From: Methanosphaera sp. SHI613
GTDB taxonomy: Archaea > Methanobacteriota > Methanobacteria > Methanobacteriales > Methanobacteriaceae
Length of the DNA stretch: 7,872 nt
Assembly: GCA_003266145.1 (NCBI GenBank)
Contig: MVJJ01000030.1
Span: forward strand, 1-7,872
Reading direction: 5' to 3'
Shown: piece by piece, positions 6,013-7,872 of the stretch
Layout of the letters: every line of letters starts with the position of its first letter
Position numbering within the stretch: the first letter of the stretch is position 1
Notes under the pieces: model-generated
Told to the model about the DNA's origin: nothing
Databases searched by the model: none
The model's input: the letters and a program-made list of their open reading frames with translations, nothing else
Program-made: the position numbers and the translations under genes

Positions 6013-6061
6013 AGGGGTTGTTAAAAATTCGATTTCTATTATTATTTATATTACATCCCCT
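6013..6061. terminator. Inverted repeat between convergent genes, possible bidirectional terminator
   Basis: AGGGGTTGT (6013-6021) and ACATCCCCT (6053-6061) pair at 8 of 9 positions around a 31-nt AT-rich loop. The G4/C4 core is conspicuous in this composition. It lies between the cupin stop (5984) and the stop of the minus-strand gene (6068), where termination of both is expected. T5 runs on the minus strand (A5 at 6001-6005 and 6023-6027) could help minus-strand termination. Confidence 0.4.
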
Positions 6062-6067
6062 ATTAAA

Positions 6068-6334
6068 TTAAAAGATCAAAGCCAAAATAAATATGAGAAC
6101 TATTATCAGACAACAAATTATTATCTTACTATCCAAGCCATTATCTTCTTTTACTGAATTATTATCGTTGTCCTGATAGTTATAGTTATTCCTGTAATTT
6201 ATATTATTTGGATTTTGCATTAATTCCTCATTTATTATATCTGATACCGCATCCGGATCTTCACAGTCTTCAATTTCAAGTACTCCATCCATTACTTCAT
6301 ATGCTTGATCTTCATTAAATGATTCGGAAGGCAT
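6068..6334 (-). CDS. Acidic tail-anchored small protein, 88 residues, function unknown
   Basis: Unrecognised. The first 40 residues are strongly acidic and helix-prone (MPSESFNEDQ..., with DGVLEIEDCEDPDAVSDIINEE at about 16-37). Residues 41-66 are an asparagine/tyrosine/aspartate-rich low-complexity linker. Residues 71-88 are a single hydrophobic helix running to the end (IIICCLIIVLIFILALIF), preceded by a lysine, the layout of a tail-anchored protein with its acidic domain in the cytoplasm. Start ATG 6332-6334 has AGTGAT (6339-6344, minus strand) 4 nt upstream, inside the last codons of the ADP-ribosylglycohydrolase gene, whose stop is 1 nt away; a GTG at 6343 lacks such a site. Tight coupling implies a joint transcript and perhaps a shared role, such as placing the hydrolase at the membrane. 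Confidence 0.7.
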   Translation of the reverse strand: MPSESFNEDQAYEVMDGVLEIEDCEDPDAVSDIINEELMQNPNNINYRNNYNYQDNDNNSVKEDNGLDSKIIICCLIIVLIFILALIF

Positions 6335-6335
6335 T

Positions 6336-7130
6336 TTAATCACTTATAGCTTTTTCATTGAATTCCCGGAATATCTGATGTAATCGAGGATCTAATTTAG
6401 ATATGCATGGTTTATATATCTCAGCGGGTACCGTATAATATGCGGATGCTATGGAACCTGCAATGGCTGCCTGCGTATCAGCATCCCCACCTAAAGACAC
6501 TGCATTTCTTATGGCATCCTCATAATCCTTGGCTTCTAAAAAGCAGGTTATGGCCTGTGGAACAGATTTCTGACATGAAACCTCAAATTCATACTCCGGT
6601 CTTATATCATCAAGTGGTGTTGATAAGTCATAATCAAAATTCTTTTCAACATACTCACGTATTTCATCTTTTGAATAGCCATTTCGTGCCATGAATATTG
6701 ATGAAGCCACTGACGTGGCACCTTTGATACCTTCAGGATGATTGTGCGTAACGACAGCCGATAACCTAGCTAATTCTATACAATCATCAAGGTTATTTGC
6801 ATACCAAGCCACTGGACTTACACGCATAGCTGAACCATTGCCCCAACTATTATACGCTTCTGGTTGGTCATCCTGTAACCATTTTGTAAAACGTCCACCA
6901 TAACCGGCACGTGGATATTCAGAGCCTAATATCTGCATTTGATTAACCAGAACATCTTTTGTAACGTTTAAATCAAGTAATAACCAATTTGCAACTGCAA
7001 GTGTCATAACTGTATCATCAGTAAATCTGGAGTTTCTAGGTAATATTTCAAAATCCTTTGTTTTAACTGGATGAAACTCATATGATGAACCTATTATGTC
7101 ACCACATATTGCACCTATAATTCCTTTCAT
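6336..7130 (-). CDS. ADP-ribosylglycohydrolase family protein
   Basis: A 264-residue member of the ADP-ribosylglycohydrolase/DraG superfamily (PF03747), which removes ADP-ribose from proteins, DNA or small molecules using two Mg2+ (or Mn2+) ions, in the cytoplasm. Signatures in order: GAICGDIIGSSYE (6-18), RFTDDTVMT (35-43, metal ligands T37-D38-D39), GYGGRFTKWL (76-85), NGSAMRVSPVAW (98-109), VTHNHPEGIKGA (127-138) and SLGGDADTQAAIAGSIA (212-228, metal ligands D216, D218, T219). All expected metal residues are present, so it should be active; the target is unknown. ATG 7128-7130 has a weak GAGAT site (7137-7141). First gene of a two-gene operon with the tail-anchored protein. No dinitrogenase reductase ADP-ribosyltransferase gene is in the window, so a DraG role is not supported. 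Confidence 0.92.
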   Translation of the reverse strand: MKGIIGAICGDIIGSSYEFHPVKTKDFEILPRNSRFTDDTVMTLAVANWLLLDLNVTKDVLVNQMQILGSEYPRAGYGGRFTKWLQDDQPEAYNSWGNGSAMRVSPVAWYANNLDDCIELARLSAVVTHNHPEGIKGATSVASSIFMARNGYSKDEIREYVEKNFDYDLSTPLDDIRPEYEFEVSCQKSVPQAITCFLEAKDYEDAIRNAVSLGGDADTQAAIAGSIASAYYTVPAEIYKPCISKLDPRLHQIFREFNEKAISD

Positions 7131-7157
7131 ATTAATATCTCTTTTATTTGTTTCAAT

Positions 7158-7188
7158 TAATATATAGGATAATTAAGTATTTAAATGT
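7158..7188 (-). promoter_or_regulatory. Promoter region of the ADP-ribosylglycohydrolase operon
   Basis: On the minus strand two candidate boxes occur: CCTATATATTA (7158-7168) and CATTTAAATACT (about 7177-7188). The distal one gives a leader of about 25 nt and fits better with use of the GAGAT ribosome site; the proximal one would leave almost no leader. Confidence 0.35.
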
Positions 7189-7557
7189 TTTAATTTTTTA
7201 TAATAATATGAATATTTCCTTTTTATAATGAAATAATATTTTAAAGTATATTATTAAGTAAATTGATAGATTGAGAAAAATATTCATAATTGAGATACGA
7301 GTATTAATCACAAAAATTAATTTTCATATTTATAATGATTAAATAGCCATGTTTATAAAAATATCTTTTATCTAAGTTAGATTTTATTGATTATCATTAT
7401 TAAATAACTTTAAATTTTAAATTTATTAGATAGTACTCTATGGATACAAATGTTAAAATTGCAGTTTAAATGGTTAATTAATTCAATATATTTACGATAC
7501 ATTTAGTAAAATATAATTGATGTTAATTTTATATTACATAAAAATTTATTTGACAGT
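7189..7557. other. Very AT-rich intergenic stretch without a supported gene
   Basis: No open frame with a ribosome site is seen on either strand. Stop codons are dense. It contains simple dyads such as AAAATTAATTTT (7313-7324) and the repeat TAAATTTTAAATTTA (7411-7425), both plausible by chance here. A nine-codon frame at 7440 lacks a ribosome site. Confidence 0.4.
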
Positions 7558-7588
7558 TGGGAAAAAATCTAAAAAAAAGGTATTCCCA
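7558..7588. repeat. Inverted repeat TGGGAA/TTCCCA
   Basis: TGGGAA (7558-7563) pairs perfectly with TTCCCA (7583-7588) around a 19-nt A-rich loop. It is one of few GC-containing spots in this region and lies about 30 bp before the TATA box of the small candidate gene, so it could be a regulatory site or a hairpin. Confidence 0.35.
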
Positions 7589-7605
7589 TGTATTTTATTT
7601 GATGG

Positions 7606-7629
7606 TGTGCACATTAAAAATATAAAAAA
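7606..7629 (+). promoter_or_regulatory. Palindrome plus TATA box upstream of the small gene
   Basis: The 8-bp palindrome TGTGCACA (7606-7613) abuts AAAAATATAAAAAA (7616-7629). The box predicts initiation near 7647, giving a leader of about 17 nt with GGAGG at 7652-7656. The palindrome sits where a repressor or activator next to the TATA box would bind. Confidence 0.45.
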
Positions 7630-7663
7630 GATAATCATTTAGACATTACTTGGAGGAAATGTT

Positions 7664-7759
7664 ATGAAATTATTTAAAAATTCCTATTTAAATAAATCTT
7701 ATAAGAGCTTAAATTTAGTTAATAACAAACAATTTGATAATCATTTCTATTATACTTAA
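7664..7759 (+). CDS. Candidate small protein gene, 31 residues, unrecognised
   Basis: The frame starts MKLFKNSYLNKSYKSLNL, continues with NNKQFDNHFYY and ends at TAA 7757-7759. It is basic at the N-terminus, rich in Asn, Lys, Tyr and Phe, and has no hydrophobic helix or known motif. Its support is contextual: a consensus GGAGG site (7652-7656) at 7 nt spacing and a well-placed TATA box. No other frame in this 740-bp region has both. It could be a real small protein, a leader peptide, or the surviving start of a decayed larger gene, as long AT-rich regions before surface-protein genes are common in gut methanogens. No homology is claimed. Confidence 0.45.
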   Translation: MKLFKNSYLNKSYKSLNLVNNKQFDNHFYYT

Positions 7760-7820
7760 AGTTATTTAGCTATTATTATTTATAATTTAGTATTAATTCC
7801 TATTTTTATATCATAATTCA

Positions 7821-7827
7821 TTTTTTT
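7821..7827 (+). terminator. Oligo-T run downstream of the small gene
   Basis: T7 about 60 nt after the small frame's stop codon, preceded by a weaker TATTTTTATA stretch at 7800-7809. It would bound a transcript of about 175 nt from the TATA box near 7622. The rest of 7760-7872 is AT-rich and shows no gene. Confidence 0.35.
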
Positions 7828-7872
7828 ATTCAAATATATTTACAATCCATTTAAATTAATTTAACAACTAAA

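Noticed and set aside
7549..7554. TTGACA resembling a bacterial -35 element
   Set aside because: No -10 box lies at proper spacing, and other promoters in the window follow the archaeal pattern.
1..7872. CRISPR array, tRNA, rRNA, insertion sequence or replication origin
   Set aside because: No regularly spaced repeats with unique spacers, no cloverleaf or GC-rich RNA island, no transposase and no origin-box repeats were seen on either strand.

Overview
The window is AT-rich DNA that most resembles a gut methanogenic archaeon of the Methanobacteriales, with Methanosphaera or a close relative as the best guess. This is inferred from several signs. Promoters look like archaeal TATA boxes (TTTATATA-like) rather than -35/-10 pairs. 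Shine-Dalgarno sites are GGAGG or GGTGAT/GTGAT, and two genes use TTG starts. Genes end at short oligo-T runs. The MATE, nitroreductase, ADP-ribosylglycohydrolase and cupin proteins have a methanogen/Firmicutes flavour. No rRNA, tRNA or taxonomic marker gene is present, so the assignment is provisional.

Layout: (1) 1-665, the 3' part of an amino-acid-type ABC transporter substrate-binding protein, interrupted by a frameshift near 257-263. (2) 797-1519, a TM1586-type nitroreductase. (3) 1557-1826 on the minus strand, a three-helix TM2-like small membrane protein. (4) 2208-3572, a 454-residue MATE multidrug exporter with a TTG start. (5) 3593-4838, a regulatory unit: phased short repeats, a strong TATA box, a long leader, then a LytTR DNA-binding protein and a DUF3021 four-helix membrane protein as a two-gene operon. 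(6) 4900-5508 on the minus strand, an unrecognised six-helix membrane protein, convergent with the operon. (7) 5664-5984, a small cupin. (8) 6068-7130 on the minus strand, a two-gene operon of ADP-ribosylglycohydrolase followed by an 88-residue acidic tail-anchored protein. (9) 7131-7872, very AT-rich DNA holding one small candidate gene of 31 codons with its own TATA box and GGAGG site.

The strongest candidate for something undescribed is region 5. LytTR/DUF3021 pairs are known in Firmicutes as a DNA-binding protein plus a membrane partner thought to control it, and LytTR is rare in archaea. Immediately upstream of a TATA box lie three copies of a TTGCATCTTA-like element spaced exactly 21 bp apart (3593, 3614, 3635), with a fourth partial copy at 3653. 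A 21-bp period is the geometry of known LytTR direct-repeat sites, so this looks like an autoregulatory operator array, possibly one that also senses or affects the neighbouring MATE gene. The other genes look like independent accessory or housekeeping units.
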